Below are positions 45,200 to 57,056 of a stretch of 64,000 bases of DNA, one piece after another. The position numbers and the translations under genes are program-made. Source of the stretch: Cercospora beticola. Taxonomy: Eukaryota; Ascomycota; Dothideomycetes; Mycosphaerellales; Mycosphaerellaceae. Where the stretch lies: contig NC_088942.1 of assembly GCF_033473495.1 (NCBI RefSeq), positions 1,488,001 to 1,552,000 of the forward strand, read 5' to 3'. Below the pieces are notes generated by a model. That model had not been told where the DNA came from and searched no databases. It saw only the letters and a program-made list of their open reading frames with translations. Numbering within the stretch: position 1 is the stretch's first letter; each line of letters opens with the position of its first letter.

Positions 45200-45955
45200 A
45201 TGGCAGCAGACAAGACAGGACTGAGCACGATGATGGAAAGGTAAGCACTTTTGACGCGCTTCATTCATCGACTACCCTCATTGACCACATCTAGCCTCTT
45301 CGACAACGGCGAATTTGCCGACCTCATCGTGCGTGCCGGAGACACTGAGTTCAAAGTGCACAGGAGTATCGTCTGCACCGCATCGTCTTGGTTCAGGGCT
45401 GCTTGCACCAGGGATTTCCAAGAATCCAAGACGAGGATGATCTTCCTACAAGAGAGCGCTGCGGTGGTGAAAAGCCTTCTCCTCTTCCTGTATGGCTTGC
45501 AACACAGAATTCGAGAGCAGCTGGTGGGAAGCTTCGGAGAGCGCATCAAGCTCGCTGTCTGCATCCACATGGCTGGCGATAAAGTAGGAAGCCCTTTGTT
45601 TTTACAAATGAATGAGAATGTGACTAACTGCTCATCATAGTACGTGTGTCCAGCACTCTCAGCGTACATGGCTGAAGAGCTCAGATTCCAGCTTCGGTTC
45701 ACCGGTGATGTGAACGAACAAGAACTTGTTGACGTCGCAGCATGGGCGTATTCGCAGACTGAGGGCCAAATCACAGACCAAATCTATCAGTCCCTCACCA
45801 GAGCAACGACGCAACGCTTGCATTCGCTGGTTGCTAAAGATGAATCGTGGCAGCGCATAGTCTCCTGCGAAGCGTACGTGAGCGACGTCATGCGATGCGT
45901 CGCTACAAGTCGAGGCTTTTTCCAGCTGAGCGACATTGTGAGGAAGACTCTCTAA
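45200..45955 (+). CDS. BTB/POZ domain protein
   Basis: Three exons (45200-45240, 45295-45583, 45641-45955) with introns of 54 and 57 bp give 214 residues. After the first join, SLFDNGEFADLIVRAGDTEF and KVHRSIVCTASSWFRAACTRDFQES form the BTB core, with the SSWFRA and FQES positions as in fungal BTB proteins. YLFG-type helices follow (VVKSLLLFLYGL). After the third exon join the chain continues with a helical C-terminus (YMAEELRFQLRF). BTB proteins dimerise and often recruit cullin-3 ubiquitin ligase; substrates are unknown. It is one of a large fungal paralogous group. Confidence 0.88.
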
Positions 45956-46558
45956 GCGAGCGTTGCGTTGCTTCACGGCGATAGCAGTAGCATCAGCAAT
46001 ACGTGCTGGCATTGGCGAAGCTGCTATAGCAGCTTGTATCACGCTGTCAAGAGACAGCGTTGCTACAGCCCGACAATGCTAGCTCTTGTTTGAGTTGGAA
46101 CAGGACCAATACGAAGCATCGATGAAAGCTTGCAAGTTTGTTCAGAAATCCAAAAATTGACTTCATTGCGTCGCACATCGTCCATGCCACTCACTGTTTG
46201 TAGCCCGAGTTGTTCGATATATCTCGAGAACACGTCAGTGTACGGACCTTTCTTCTAGAAGCTGGTGTAAGCCTTCGTGGTCTCGACTAAGCATTGCTGT
46301 AGAGGAACAGACGTACTGAATCGAGTCTTGGAACAGCACCAGCGAACTCGAAAGTTGACAAGGAGGGGTCTCTGAGAGTATCACCGTGCTCGATTATCCG
46401 GGTTGCGGTGATTAGGAGCAGGCCGAAATCTTGGCAATGGAAGGGGTATTTTGTTGAAGAGCGCCTTGCAATTTGACCTTCTCTAGAGTCATTGGATCTC
46501 GTTCGACTATACCAGCGCCATGGCGATTAGCCCTCTCTACGCCTTATTGCATTTCGCC
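45956..46558. other. Convergent intergenic region
   Basis: About 600 bp holding the 3' flanks of the BTB gene and the ABM gene. No other feature is seen. Confidence 0.4.
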
Positions 46559-46988
46559 CTACTCCACTTTCTTCCCCAAATCCAAAAAGCCCTGCCGATA
46601 CGTCATAAGACCGTCTCCCGAACGCTCGTAATACTCAACCTGCACCGGCTCCCTCCACGTCGGTTCGCTCTTGGGCCACAGCGTCTTGTAGTAGTCTTTT
46701 GTGAATTGTTCCTTTTCGAACCATTCGCGGTCCTTGGACCAAACTTCGATGAAGCGGAACGTTCCGGGGTCATTGGGATCTTCAAAGAGGTCGAAGAAAA
46801 GTTGTTCGGGCTCTGCGGCGGTCGCGGCCCATACCTAGAGAAGGGTTTAGTGTTGACATGAAGGAGAGAAATTTTAGACGAAGAGATCGTACTGGTCTGT
46901 GAGCTGCTTTCCATTCTTCGATTCTGTCGGGTTTGATCTTCATTGTTATGAAGAGGGTCAGTTGTTTTCCTGAGCCTGAGGAGGACAT
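46559..46988 (-). CDS. Antibiotic-biosynthesis-monooxygenase (ABM) fold protein
   Basis: Minus-strand exons 46988-46893 and 46834-46559, with a 58-bp intron, give 123 residues. The ATG opens MSSSGSGKQLTLFITMKIKP, the first strand of a ferredoxin-like ABM barrel; then IEEWKAAHRPVWAATAAEPE, FFDLFEDPNDPGTFRFIEVW and a helical LWPKSEPTW. ABM proteins are small dimeric, cofactor-free oxygenases or scavengers. The intron joins HRP to VWAA in phase 0. The substrate is unknown. It lies ~1.7 kb from a divergent Baeyer-Villiger monooxygenase, but nothing shows they work together. Confidence 0.85.
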
Positions 46989-48692
46989 GTTTTCTGGCTT
47001 TCCGAAATCTCGACATGCGGGACAATTTCGAGACTTGATGTCGTGATTCAGAGAGGACTTAGAGGAGAAAAACCTGGACCTAAGCTGCTTTTGCTTCCAC
47101 TGCTTCACTGACGGCGTCTAGCAAGCTATCGACCTCGCAGGCCGAAGTCTATCGACATTTCGGGCTTGGTACGTGTAAGCTCGGTCCGAGCACTGAGGAA
47201 GGTGAAAAGCAGTGCTTTGCACCATCTTTCTGATTATCTCCGACGCTGCGGGATACCATGAATTTGCTCTGTGTTCACACAGGAAGTCATCTGAGGATGT
47301 ATGTTGATGAGGAGAAGTGATGGAAGTGATGTGGGCGAGACAGAACGGGAAATGCCACTGAGCGGCGACAAAAACGGAAATGCCGACTCCCATCATCTTC
47401 GTTTCCACGAGTCGAACTTTCCTCTGCCGAAAACACGACAACACCTCCTCATCCGCTGAAATATGCTACTGATGACACTGGAATAAACAGCTTTGGGGTC
47501 CGGAACGGCATGTCGCTCACAAGAACATCCACGCGAAGCTCTTACGTTGGTTGCTTGGGAAGCAGTTTCTGGCAGAAATACCCACTTGCCCAGGACTGCA
47601 GCCATGAATCAAGAACTGATTTTGTAGCCTACAAACTTTGGCCTGCGTGGCCTGCGAGCACCAGTCTCGAAGCTTCCTGAGTGACCATCAGTGGCATATC
47701 GGCCGGCAGCTTAGCTGCCAATTGAGCCCGGTCGCCGCCAGTATCTCTGCTCCACGAGACAGAGGTCTGGGACGCTGAACGGAACAGCACTCAGGATTCA
47801 TGGCACATAGCCCACATGGCTTGCAACAATATGCGATTTTTCATGATGCAAGGTCAGTACATCAGACCTCCCTGCGCAGTCCTGGACGTCATGCAGTCAA
47901 GAGAAGCATTTTTTGAGTCATGGCTCGCAAGCTACACTCTAGTTGCGACATTTCTCAGTTGCCTGCTGAAACACGTTGATGACACTCTCATCATTCCTCA
48001 CTGATACTGCGGACTCCATGCGCACAATACTCTTCTTGTCACTCATCAAGCGAGGCCTGCGGAGGATGAAAGGCTTCGAGCTCATGAACATGCAGCGGCT
48101 CTTCTCAGTCCCGATCTAGGCATAAGTCATGTCTTGACACTTCGATATCAAACTCAAGTAGTGCATGTCTACTCGAAGGGATGTGAAAGGCTTGTTCAGC
48201 GTGCCCAAATGTGCGCTGCGCTGGTCATCAACGATCTACGCATTGTGTCTCATCTTCGCACCGTCGCACAGTGATCTCGATGTTCAACAACAGCAGCGAG
48301 ATCAGATAGCGCAATGATCCTTGTCCAGGCACCCTAGTCGAAAGTAAAACACGACAACACATTATGCGGCATTAACCTTTTGGAGCTGCCGGACTCGGGC
48401 CCAAGACCGGCCGATAGCTTGAGGTACCCACGGCAATTGGCCACTTCAACAATAGATGATAGGCTAGTCACTTCGCTTTGCAACCCCGAGGTTCGAGAAG
48501 CATATGCCATCGCTTGGAGATGTGAGGAGTAACTAGCTTGATAGTTTGCATACAAAACTCTTCTGTATTCTGATACCCTAGTACGACACAGTCATCCCTG
48601 CCTCAGTGCCTCGTAAGCATCAACATTCTTGATTCTAAGCAGAGGCGCTTTCTCACGACTTCCTACGATACAAGTGTCATAAGGTATTCAAA
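46989..48692. other. Divergent intergenic region
   Basis: About 1.7 kb between the ABM gene (minus) and the BVMO gene (plus). Frames at 47118-47444 and 47816-48004 have no domain. No transposon end or RNA gene is recognised. Confidence 0.4.
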
Positions 48693-50381
48693 ATGGGCAG
48701 TATTGAAAGGCCAGCAGGACAGCCAGAGTACGATGTGCTCGTCATTGGTTGTGGTTTGAGCGGCATCTATACCCTGTATCGAATGCAGCAGCTGGGGTTA
48801 AAAGTTAAAGCTTTGGACGAAGCCACGGGCGAAGGTGGTACATGGCACTGGTGAGTGTAGGAGCAGTATCTCCTCGTACATAACTGACTTTCGTTCAGGA
48901 ACCGCTACCCGGGTTGTCGTTTTGACTCAGAGAGCGTCAGCTATGGCTTCTCATTTTCAAAAGAAGTACTGGACGAGTGGAACTGGACAGAGACCTTTGC
49001 ACCTCAGCCAGAGACACTGAAATATGCACAGTACTTAACGGAGAAGTTTGACCTCCGACAATACATGCAATTCAGCACCAAAGTGCTGTCTGCTCACTGG
49101 CAGCAAGATAGTCGAACATGGCTCTTGACAGATAGCCACGGCCTGACATACACCTCTCGCTTCCTCATCACAGCAATGGGTATCGTCAGCGCTCCAACAC
49201 TACCACTAATCCCAGGCGTCGACCAATTCAAAGGCCCAGCCTTCCATCCCTCCCGCTGGCCAGCAGACGGAAACCAACAACTAGTAGGAAAACGCGTCGG
49301 AATCATCGGAACAGGCGCAACAGGAATTCAGATCATCCAAACAATTGTAAAACCCGACTTCGACCTCAAATCCCTCACGGTCTTCCAGCGTACACCAAAT
49401 TGGTCCGCTCCCCTCCGCAACGAACCCATCTCCCCCGAAGAAATGGCAGAATACAGAAGAAAATACCCCGAGATCTTCGAACGCTGCTCGAATTCCTGGT
49501 CCGGCTTTATCCACATGTCTGACACCCGCAAAACTCTCGAAGTCCCCGAAGAAGAACGGCACGCCATTTGGGAAGACTTGTACTCCAAACCCGGCTTTGG
49601 AAAATGGCTAGGGAACTTCGCTGATATCAATTTTGATCGTGAAGCCAATGCGGCTTATAGTGCTTGGATCGCCGACAAAATCCGCCAACGAGTAAACGAT
49701 CCTAAAATTGCAGAGAAATTAATTCCGAAGAACCATGGATTGGGTACGAGACGTTTGCCGCTTGAGACGAATTATTTCGAAGCGTACAACGATCCACGAG
49801 TAAGACTGGTTGATATTGCGAATGAGGAGCCGATTGAAAAGATTACGGAGACAGGAATTCAATTGAAGACTGGAGAGCATATTGAAGTTGATGTTTTGAT
49901 TTATGCTACAGGGTTTGATGCTGTGACAGGACCGTTCACGAGTATGGATATCCGAGGAGTTGATGGATTGAGGATTCAAGATGCTTGGGAGAATGGAGTG
50001 AGGACTTATCTTGGGTTGTTCATCAAAGGATTTCCGAATATGAATACTGTTCTGGGACCTCATCAGGCTTTTGGGAATATTCCGAGGTCGATTGAATTTG
50101 CTGTGAATTGGGTCGGGGATTTTATCCAGTTTTGTTTTGAGAAGGGGGTTACGTATGCGGAGGCGAAGGAGGAGAAGGTGCAGGAGTGGACGGAGCATGT
50201 GCATGAGTGCTCGAAGGGAAGTTTGGTGCTGGAGGTCGATTCTTGGATGAGTGGTGTTAATCGGAATGTTCCTGGGAAGACTAAGAGGACGATTGTGAGA
50301 TATGCTGGGTCCGGACCAGGTTATAGACAGAGGTGTACGGAGGTCAAGGACCGAGGGTACACTGATCTGAACTTAGAATAG
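48693..50381 (+). CDS. Baeyer-Villiger flavin monooxygenase
   Basis: Exons 48693-48850 and 48899-50381 around a 48-bp intron (GTGAGT, AACTGAC branch, GTTCAG) give 546 residues. The FAD-binding GxGxxG is GCGLSG at 19-24, and an NADPH-binding GTGATG lies at ~190-195. The Baeyer-Villiger fingerprint FxGxxxHxxxW is present as FKGPAFHPSRW at ~163-173. NRYPGCRFDSESVSYGFSFS follows the splice junction as in cyclohexanone-type enzymes. Length is normal. The enzyme would insert oxygen beside a ketone to make an ester or lactone, using NADPH and O2, in the cytosol. Substrate is unknown. It may belong to a small catabolic or secondary-metabolism locus, but there is no polyketide or terpene synthase in the window. 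Confidence 0.94.
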
Positions 50382-50905
50382 ACGGGCATGATAGAGTATG
50401 CGGAAGAAGGGACGGCACGCACGACATGAAATTTGTTTGTGCACTGCACAGCACGTGATGGTTATCTGTTGTCTTCGTACTTTCTCATCATGATTCGGGT
50501 CTCAGTCCAGCGGCCTCGATGTATTCGCGTATCCTCGAGCCGCTTCCTTTGCATTCTGATTGGCCTTTTCGCTCGTGTTTGGGTCGTCAATGGTAGCCTT
50601 CGAACCACCAGCCTTACACCTTGGACGTCGTTCGCCATGGCCGTTTGTCATCGTCATGCCCGTTGCCTGGAAATCCAGGAGGACTCAGAGTTCTGGCTGA
50701 CGGTGAGCCCACTGGAGAACAGCGGAACTACTGAAGCTGTGGGTCTGCGTCAGCTCACTTATTTACTTCATTCGATGCAGCGCGACCCCAGCTCCCGCCG
50801 TGCAAGCAAAGACTGTTTCATACCTGCTCTCGATGTGCCGCAAAGATGCAACTTGAGGTTGAGAATGACCTTTCCCTCAGCCCACTGCCGACTATGAGGC
50901 ACATC
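50382..50905. other. Convergent intergenic region
   Basis: About 520 bp of 3' flanks of the BVMO gene and the F-box-like gene. An open plus frame at 50433-50897 lacks any domain and I reject it. Confidence 0.4.
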
Positions 50906-51743
50906 TTAGTAGTAATTCTTGTTCCTTAGAATTTTGCTCCAAAGCTCATCTGTGAGCAGCTCATTGCCGTCTACGTCTGCAGCCTGGTACAAGTCCTGGG
51001 CTGAATCATACATTGATTCGCCTCGGTACGCCATTGTGAAAACCTTGGGGTCCATATCTCCATCAAGTAAGTCCGCGGACTTGAGCACTGCGTGATGCAG
51101 AGTCAGGCCGGTAAACTCAAGATCAGAGAAGGTCAGTAGGTCCCAGAGGTTCTTAGCTGGATTCTGGTCGGGAAGGTCCACTTCGAGTGAGATGGACGTG
51201 ATCCAAGCTGCATTGGTTCCGATGCTCCTGAGCCACTTGCTGACATCTTGTGGTGCAGGGCTCCTGTCTTCGGGTTCCATCTGCGAATGCGGCCAGTAAT
51301 ACGGATCACCAATATCGAACTTGAAAATGTTGACGGCGTACCAGATTGAGATTGCTTCCTCGTAAACTTGTCGACTCACGAAGAGCAGTCCCGTATGCTG
51401 ACGGATGACGATCTTTCGGGAGACATCGATGCCATCCTCGACCTTCAAAGCTATCTCGTAAATTGTATTGCGCAGCTCTGCAGACAGCGAGAAAAAGCTT
51501 GTGCGGGACTGAACTGCACGCATTTCCTGCTCCCTAAACATTCTATTAGCAACATAGAAGGACTTGTTTGTGCAAAATATTCTCTTACTTTTGTTCAAGC
51601 CCCGATATGAGCTGTTTCGTGGTCTTCGTTAACAACTCCTCAATGCCCTCGGTCTTCATATACGGAAACTGCGACCTAAGCTGCATGTGTGCGAAATCCT
51701 TGATGGCTTTGGTGGAGTCTTTGACCTCATTTGCGAACGACAT
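50906..51743 (-). CDS. F-box/2EXR-like protein (LRNxIY motif)
   Basis: Minus-strand exons 51743-51589 and 51533-50906, with a 55-bp intron (GTAAGA...GTTTAG), give 260 residues from the ATG at 51743 (MSFANEVKD). An upstream in-frame ATG at 51968 would add 75 low-complexity residues, so the start is uncertain. The first exon is helical (STKAIKDFAHMQLRSQFPYM). The second holds FFSLSAELRNTIYEIAL, the F-box-like LRNxIY signature of a very large Pezizomycotina family, then HTGLLFVSRQVYEEAISIWY and a Trp/Asp-rich alpha/beta stretch. Members may be ubiquitin-ligase adaptors, but no partner is known. Confidence 0.75.
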
Positions 51744-52031
51744 ATCGCCGTGCGGCGATTGTTGAGATGATTGTTGAGGTTTTGGCAATGCTCTTGGGCG
51801 TGCGCGGGCGATTTTTGCTCGTGTCGCGAAGGTGTTGGAAGTGTCTATGTGTTGACTGATGTTGTCGCGGAGTTCGCAAACGAGCTTGTGCGTTGAAGTA
51901 CCTCCTAGGTAAGGCACTACTTGCTTGACTGCACGTTCACTGCGGGGCCGCTTCGGCCCTTCATTCACTTCAGTTCACTTCTTGAGGTTACGCCGCACGT
52001 GTTTCTGCTCCTGCACACCAATACATCTTTT

Positions 52032-54521
52032 CTATAGGTACCTTACGAATGCCGGGCTTGTGACAACCTTGTCGCCACTCCACTCCCGGGCAACGAAATA
52101 CACAGCTCTTTCCTCTCCCGCATTGCCCTCGAACTCAACTTCACCGCTCACTTCAAGTGGCAGCTGCAGATCTGGCACAAGCTCAGCAGAGACGAAGAGC
52201 TCAGCTCCTCCTTTGATTTCAATACGCTTGCAACCAGGATGAAGAAGCTTTTCTACGTCGGCGTTCATGCTGAAAGTTGGCTGTGGCTTATGGAGATTGC
52301 CAGCAAGCGCATCGCCGACTTTGACATATCCGCCGATACTACCAGAGACTGTGACCGAGCTCGGCAGATTTCCCGCGAAGGACATGTGCACTCCGTCGGT
52401 GTCACCGCTGGTTCGGCTGGCGAAAAGGACTGACTGCGATCCATCCTGTTTGATCTCGTCTTCAGGATTGTAGCTCAGGCCACCGAATGCAGTCGTCCCA
52501 TTGATCGTCACATCATCGCTGAGATCTATTCGTCCGTCCCAGACAGCTTCGCGATAGCGATCGTAAAGCCTCGCGCCTCCCCACGAGACCCGCAGTATGG
52601 TGCAATCCTTGCCTGACTCCTGCCACATGTCACGCTTCCAGACCCGACCCGTCGCGTCAAACGCTTCGATGGAAGAGAAGCCTTCGATACCGAAGAACTC
52701 GTAGTGCAAATTTACCTTCCCAGAAGCCTCAATCTCATCTCCCTGGACCTGTCCCCCATCCGTAGTCACAAGTCCCACCAACCGCGGCCCCGTAGTAGCA
52801 AACGTGTGCCTCGCACGCAGAGCGTCCGCAATCGACTGTCGGTCCAACGAAGAGGCCAGAATACCCGTCAAACCACCTTTGGTACCAAACACCGCAGTAC
52901 CAGGTACACCTCCACCACACCTCCCTCGATGCTCATCCGAATTGGCGCAAACTCCTAGCTTCCAGCCTCTCCGCACAGCGTCCTGTAACAACCATTCGAA
53001 ATGTCCCCAAGCGCTTCCGATTTCCACAAGGCGCTCCAGTTTCGGATGATGCCAGGCTAGATTGCAGCGCCGACCTCCCACATGAGGGATCAAGAGGTGG
53101 TCTTCGCTGTCAGCAGCATATGTTGCGTAGACCTCGTCGAGTGGCCAAGCTCCAGGAACAAGGTCCACGGGTCCGTCTTCAGACCATTCGAACGAACGTG
53201 CTACGTTACCATGCTTGTCGAATGGGAACTGTGGTGGATGGGTATCGGGATCCGCGAGGAAGACGACGTTATGATCGCCGCCAGCAGCTGAGTTGCCGCA
53301 CCATTCTGTACCAGGGAAGAGCACGAATGAGCCGGGCTTGTTAAGTGTTTTGATCAATGACAATGTCGATTCCCATCTCTGCTTGGTAATTTGGAAGTCG
53401 TTGGCGGTATAGCCAAGAACGTCGAGGCCAGCGATATCTCGGCCATATGTGAAGTTGTAGGTCGAATCTTCTGTGCCTACTGTGTCGTCCGAGTGGACGT
53501 GGAGATCGCCAAAGAGGATCCTCGGTACGCCCAGCGCCTGTGAAGCAGTTATGGGAGTTGTGCTTCTCAGCAGCACTTCTCCGTTACTTCCCCGTGCTTC
53601 CGCTTCAATAGTATACCGTCCATCACGAGGCAGCGTGAGATCCTCAAACACAACATTGCTCCATCCAGAATCCGGCACCTTCGAACTTCGCCTCAACACC
53701 ACCTCATCCCCTTCCCTCACAACCAACCCAAACACCAACCCCTCCACATCCCTCACCACATTCCCCCAAACATCCTCCACATGCACAAACACCTTAAACC
53801 CCACCCCCGGCCTCACCAACCTCGAACTCCCCACACTCAACTTCTCCATCTCCCCCGCCCCAATCTCCCACTCAAGATCCGGCCGAATAGGCGCAAACCT
53901 CGAAGTCCCCACAGGATCAATATAAAATCTCCACCTAAACTTCCTCTCAACAAAAGTCTGAACTCGAGTCCCTTTTCCTCCATAGCGTCTATCGCCTAAG
54001 CGAATGAGGATTTTATCTCCGGGGTTGAGATAACCGTCGACGATGTCGATTATGATGGCTTTTTGGAATGGGCGTTCGTGGCCTTTTTGGTCGAAGCGGA
54101 TGTTGAGGGATTGGACTGTTGCTGGAGTTTGGTTGGGGTGGAGGTCGCGCGGGATGTATTCTGCTGAGATGTAGTTTGGTTTTGTGCGGTCGGAAGTTTG
54201 GAAGAGGGCCCAGTCCTATTGATATTTAGTTTTAGATACTTCCCGGATGTCTGAAGGCTCTTTTAGTTCGAGGAGATGACGGGTGATCAAACTTACAGAG
54301 TAGAATTTGAAAGTCGCTTTGATCCATGCACCATCTGCTAAGCCAGCAGCCCCGACTTCATATGTTAGTAGGATTTCTGTCCATTGCCCTGCAATTAGTT
54401 TCGTGACGTTGCTTTTGACAGTTCCGAGGAATGGTAGCGTCTTGGTATAGTCATAGAGTCCTTCTGGGGCATGGTATGGACCTATAATGTCGGCGCGCTC
54501 GAAGGCGGATAGTTGCTTCAT
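52032..54521 (-). CDS. DUF3604-type putative metallohydrolase
   Basis: Minus-strand exons 54521-54297 and 54215-52032, with an 81-bp intron, give 802 residues. The ATG at 54521 opens MKQLSAFERADIIGPYHAPE. A beta-rich N-terminal half (~residues 50-310) includes FGDLHVHSDDTVGTEDS (about 320), PGTEWCGNSAAGGDHNVV, LLIPHVGGRRCNLAWHHP and CANSDEHRGRCGGG. These His/Asp clusters match a PHP-like metal site seen in the DUF3604 family, which is mostly bacterial and uncharacterised. The C-terminal ~200 residues are beta-rich. It is predicted cytosolic, with no signal peptide. Function is unknown. Fungal members occur sporadically, which raises the question of transfer, but nothing in the base composition proves it. 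Confidence 0.83.
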
Positions 54522-55022
54522 GATAATTTCTTTTACTTTTTCGCTGTTCTTGGAAGATGTTGAACTTGAGCTTGCTGAGATCCATACTGATAACGTCTTC
54601 TCGTCGTAACCTCGGCGATATGCGTTCGAGCTATCACGCCATCGTGGTTCGTAAGGCGAACAGTGTATGCTCTAATGTGATGTGGAGACATCGCGTGGCA
54701 TGGGAATGTTGCTGTCCCTTGTTAACAAGCAAACCGAGAAGGATGAACATGAGCAATTCTTCTGCTTGACTCGATCATAGCAGTACTCTGTTATCAGTAT
54801 TGCTTTGGCATATCCCCAGCCGACAGGTATTGGTCCCATGCTGGCACGGAGACATGTATGCCTCACAGCTACCATCTCTCTTGAAAACACAATTGAGACC
54901 TTGAACTGCGCGATCACTCGCGCAGCCATGAAGGTGTACGTGCTCGTTCATATCAGCTACTGTCATAGAATATGCTATTCATCAAGTCATGCGCTCATAA
55001 GGAACAACCCTCCAGCAAGCGG
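54522..55022. other. Intergenic
   Basis: About 500 bp between two minus-strand genes. Nothing supported. Confidence 0.4.
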
Positions 55023-55621
55023 TTATTGCAGCGCCGCGTGATCCTGTGCACCAATACGTGCATCCTCCAAGCTGTCTTGTCCCCAAGTTGTCGAAGGACT
55101 TGGTCTCCGACTGTCATCGTCTGCGATACTTGAATTTGGCGACGTCTCGGGCGAGACAATATAGAGGTTGTCATATCCTCCCAAGATCAAGCGACTCCAA
55201 TATGCCATCGCAGGTATTTTGATTGATGCAAGATTTGAATCGTAGTTCGGTGTGTTGCGGTATTCGACCTGCTCGTTCGGTAGGAAGAGATCGTGGCGCT
55301 TCACTTCGACGTATGATGATAATCGAGGAATCTCCTTCTTTGTGACGCGGAAGTTTTCATCTTCTGGAGGGATGTGTTAGAATGTGAAGGGCTGCTCAGC
55401 TCCAATCAAGTGTTGTTCGATCGCTACTTACTGTCTAACCAAGCACACAAGTCCTTTTGCGACGAGGTCTGCAATCCGCCGCGATACTTGTACAGCAAGA
55501 TCGGACTCGTATCTTCCTCGTCCAAGTCGTATCGGGAGGCAGTAGTCGAAGTGCTGCTATGCGTTGAATCTGTCAATCCTGTCGCGTTTCTCGTTGCGCC
55601 GGTGTCTATTTGCGTCGCCAT
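55023..55621 (-). CDS. Small acidic orphan protein
   Basis: Minus-strand exons 55621-55432 and 55363-55023, with a 68-bp intron (GTAAGT...CTCCAG), give 176 residues from MATQIDTGATRNATG. The first exon is Ser/Thr-rich; the middle holds SPILLYKYRGGLQTSSQKDL and FRVTKKEIPRLSSYVEVKRH, and AYWSRLILGGYDNLYIV. The C-terminus is acidic and polar. I know no matching family. The intron and the clean open frame on both sides support a real gene. It lies upstream of the DUF3604 gene on the same strand, 500 bp away. Confidence 0.6.
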
Positions 55622-57056
55622 GATGGTGTGCGTGACCTGTTTACTGGCGGCCTCCAGGCACGAGTTGAGAGAGTGAGTCACGAAAGAAGACCCGAGCGCT
55701 ACGAGGTTAGGAGAGTCTTTGTGTTGTTTGCTGGACGTCTTGTGGCCAACAGACCGACTGCCTGAGACAGATTGCGAAAGTGGTGGTAGAATGGAGAAGA
55801 CGGGCGTGCGCCTCTTGCGCTATGTAGCGACTCGCTTTTCGGCGTCAGGCGAAGAGTCAGGCAAGCAGCAAGGCACTGCCGGTGTGCGTTGGTGATCGAG
55901 ACTGGCCGGACGTCGCTGCCGTGTGCACCTGATGTGTCGTGTTCGGGGAGGAACGCGCCTTCGTCATTTGGACTTGGCAACTGCACAGGCCACTCCGTGA
56001 ATGCTGCGCCACACACCTTCCGATCGCTTCTCACACATGATTTTGTGCGACACCATCACCTCTTCTGATTGCACCCCATGGCCTACTGTCCGAAGTACCC
56101 AAGTACTGTTACGACGATGCGATCCGCGCCTCTGACCGTGGTCGGCGGTCAGGCCTGAGTCACCGGCATTGCTAAGAATGCTCACATCTTTGTGCTCGGA
56201 GGATCAGGAGGATCAGGCACAGCCCGCCTGCCGCCTTCTGATTGCACCGAGAGTGCACTGTGAAACGGGCATCCGCTCGCTTGGGAGAATCGCATTCGCT
56301 TTGGGCGAAATCACTGCTTCGCCGAATCGCCATGCTGCAGATGCGGGTTACTGTACTGCATGCAGCAGCCCTTTCTGCCTGAGCCACACCCGCTATACCG
56401 GGCGGAGAATAGAACGAATCCTACGGCGCGGGTCGTGGAAGATCTCCCATGGAGCCGTCACGAGGCTGAAGGTGAGTAGTGTGCCTGTGGGGACCTCTGT
56501 CCTCGCTCGCGCATGTTTGCTCGACTTGTCCTCTGTAGGAAAGTCTCAATAAATCGCTCGTGTCTTGCATAGCGTCCTAGCGTAGCATTTGCAATCCCAG
56601 ACTGCTACGACTTCACTCACACCCACAGTGCAGAAGGCAGATCACAAGACCAGAAGACTCAAGAAGGGCGGCCTTATTTGAAAGAAGCACCCGGCACCTC
56701 CTACATTCCGAGACCTCGACTTTCATGTGACTTTCCCATCGGACCTGTGTGCCAGACTACTGCGCGTCACTTTCGACACGATCATTCTCTCAGCTAACAT
56801 ATTCAAAACCCACCGCGATCCCAAGTAGCACAGCCCACCGCCCTTCGCTCGACCACCGGATCCCAGCGATACACATACACCTAGAAAGAGCCAGGCAGCC
56901 ATCGCTTAGTCAATTCAATACCAGCTTCGCGTCAGCTTTCCCAGCCCATTGGAATAGTAGCGCAGCTGTCAACAGAGGTCCATTGCCCATAGTGGCGTCG
57001 ACAAAGTGGATGCGATACCGTTGAAGCCGTGGGATTTCCTGCGGTCTACGCCCGCT
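55622..57056. other. Divergent intergenic region
   Basis: About 1.4 kb between the orphan gene (minus) and the patatin gene (plus). Short frames at 55699-56552 have no domain. No RNA gene recognised. Confidence 0.4.

Noticed and set aside
46559..55621. Secondary-metabolite gene cluster
   Set aside because: No polyketide, peptide or terpene synthase, no transporter and no pathway regulator are present in the window; the oxygenases alone do not make a cluster.
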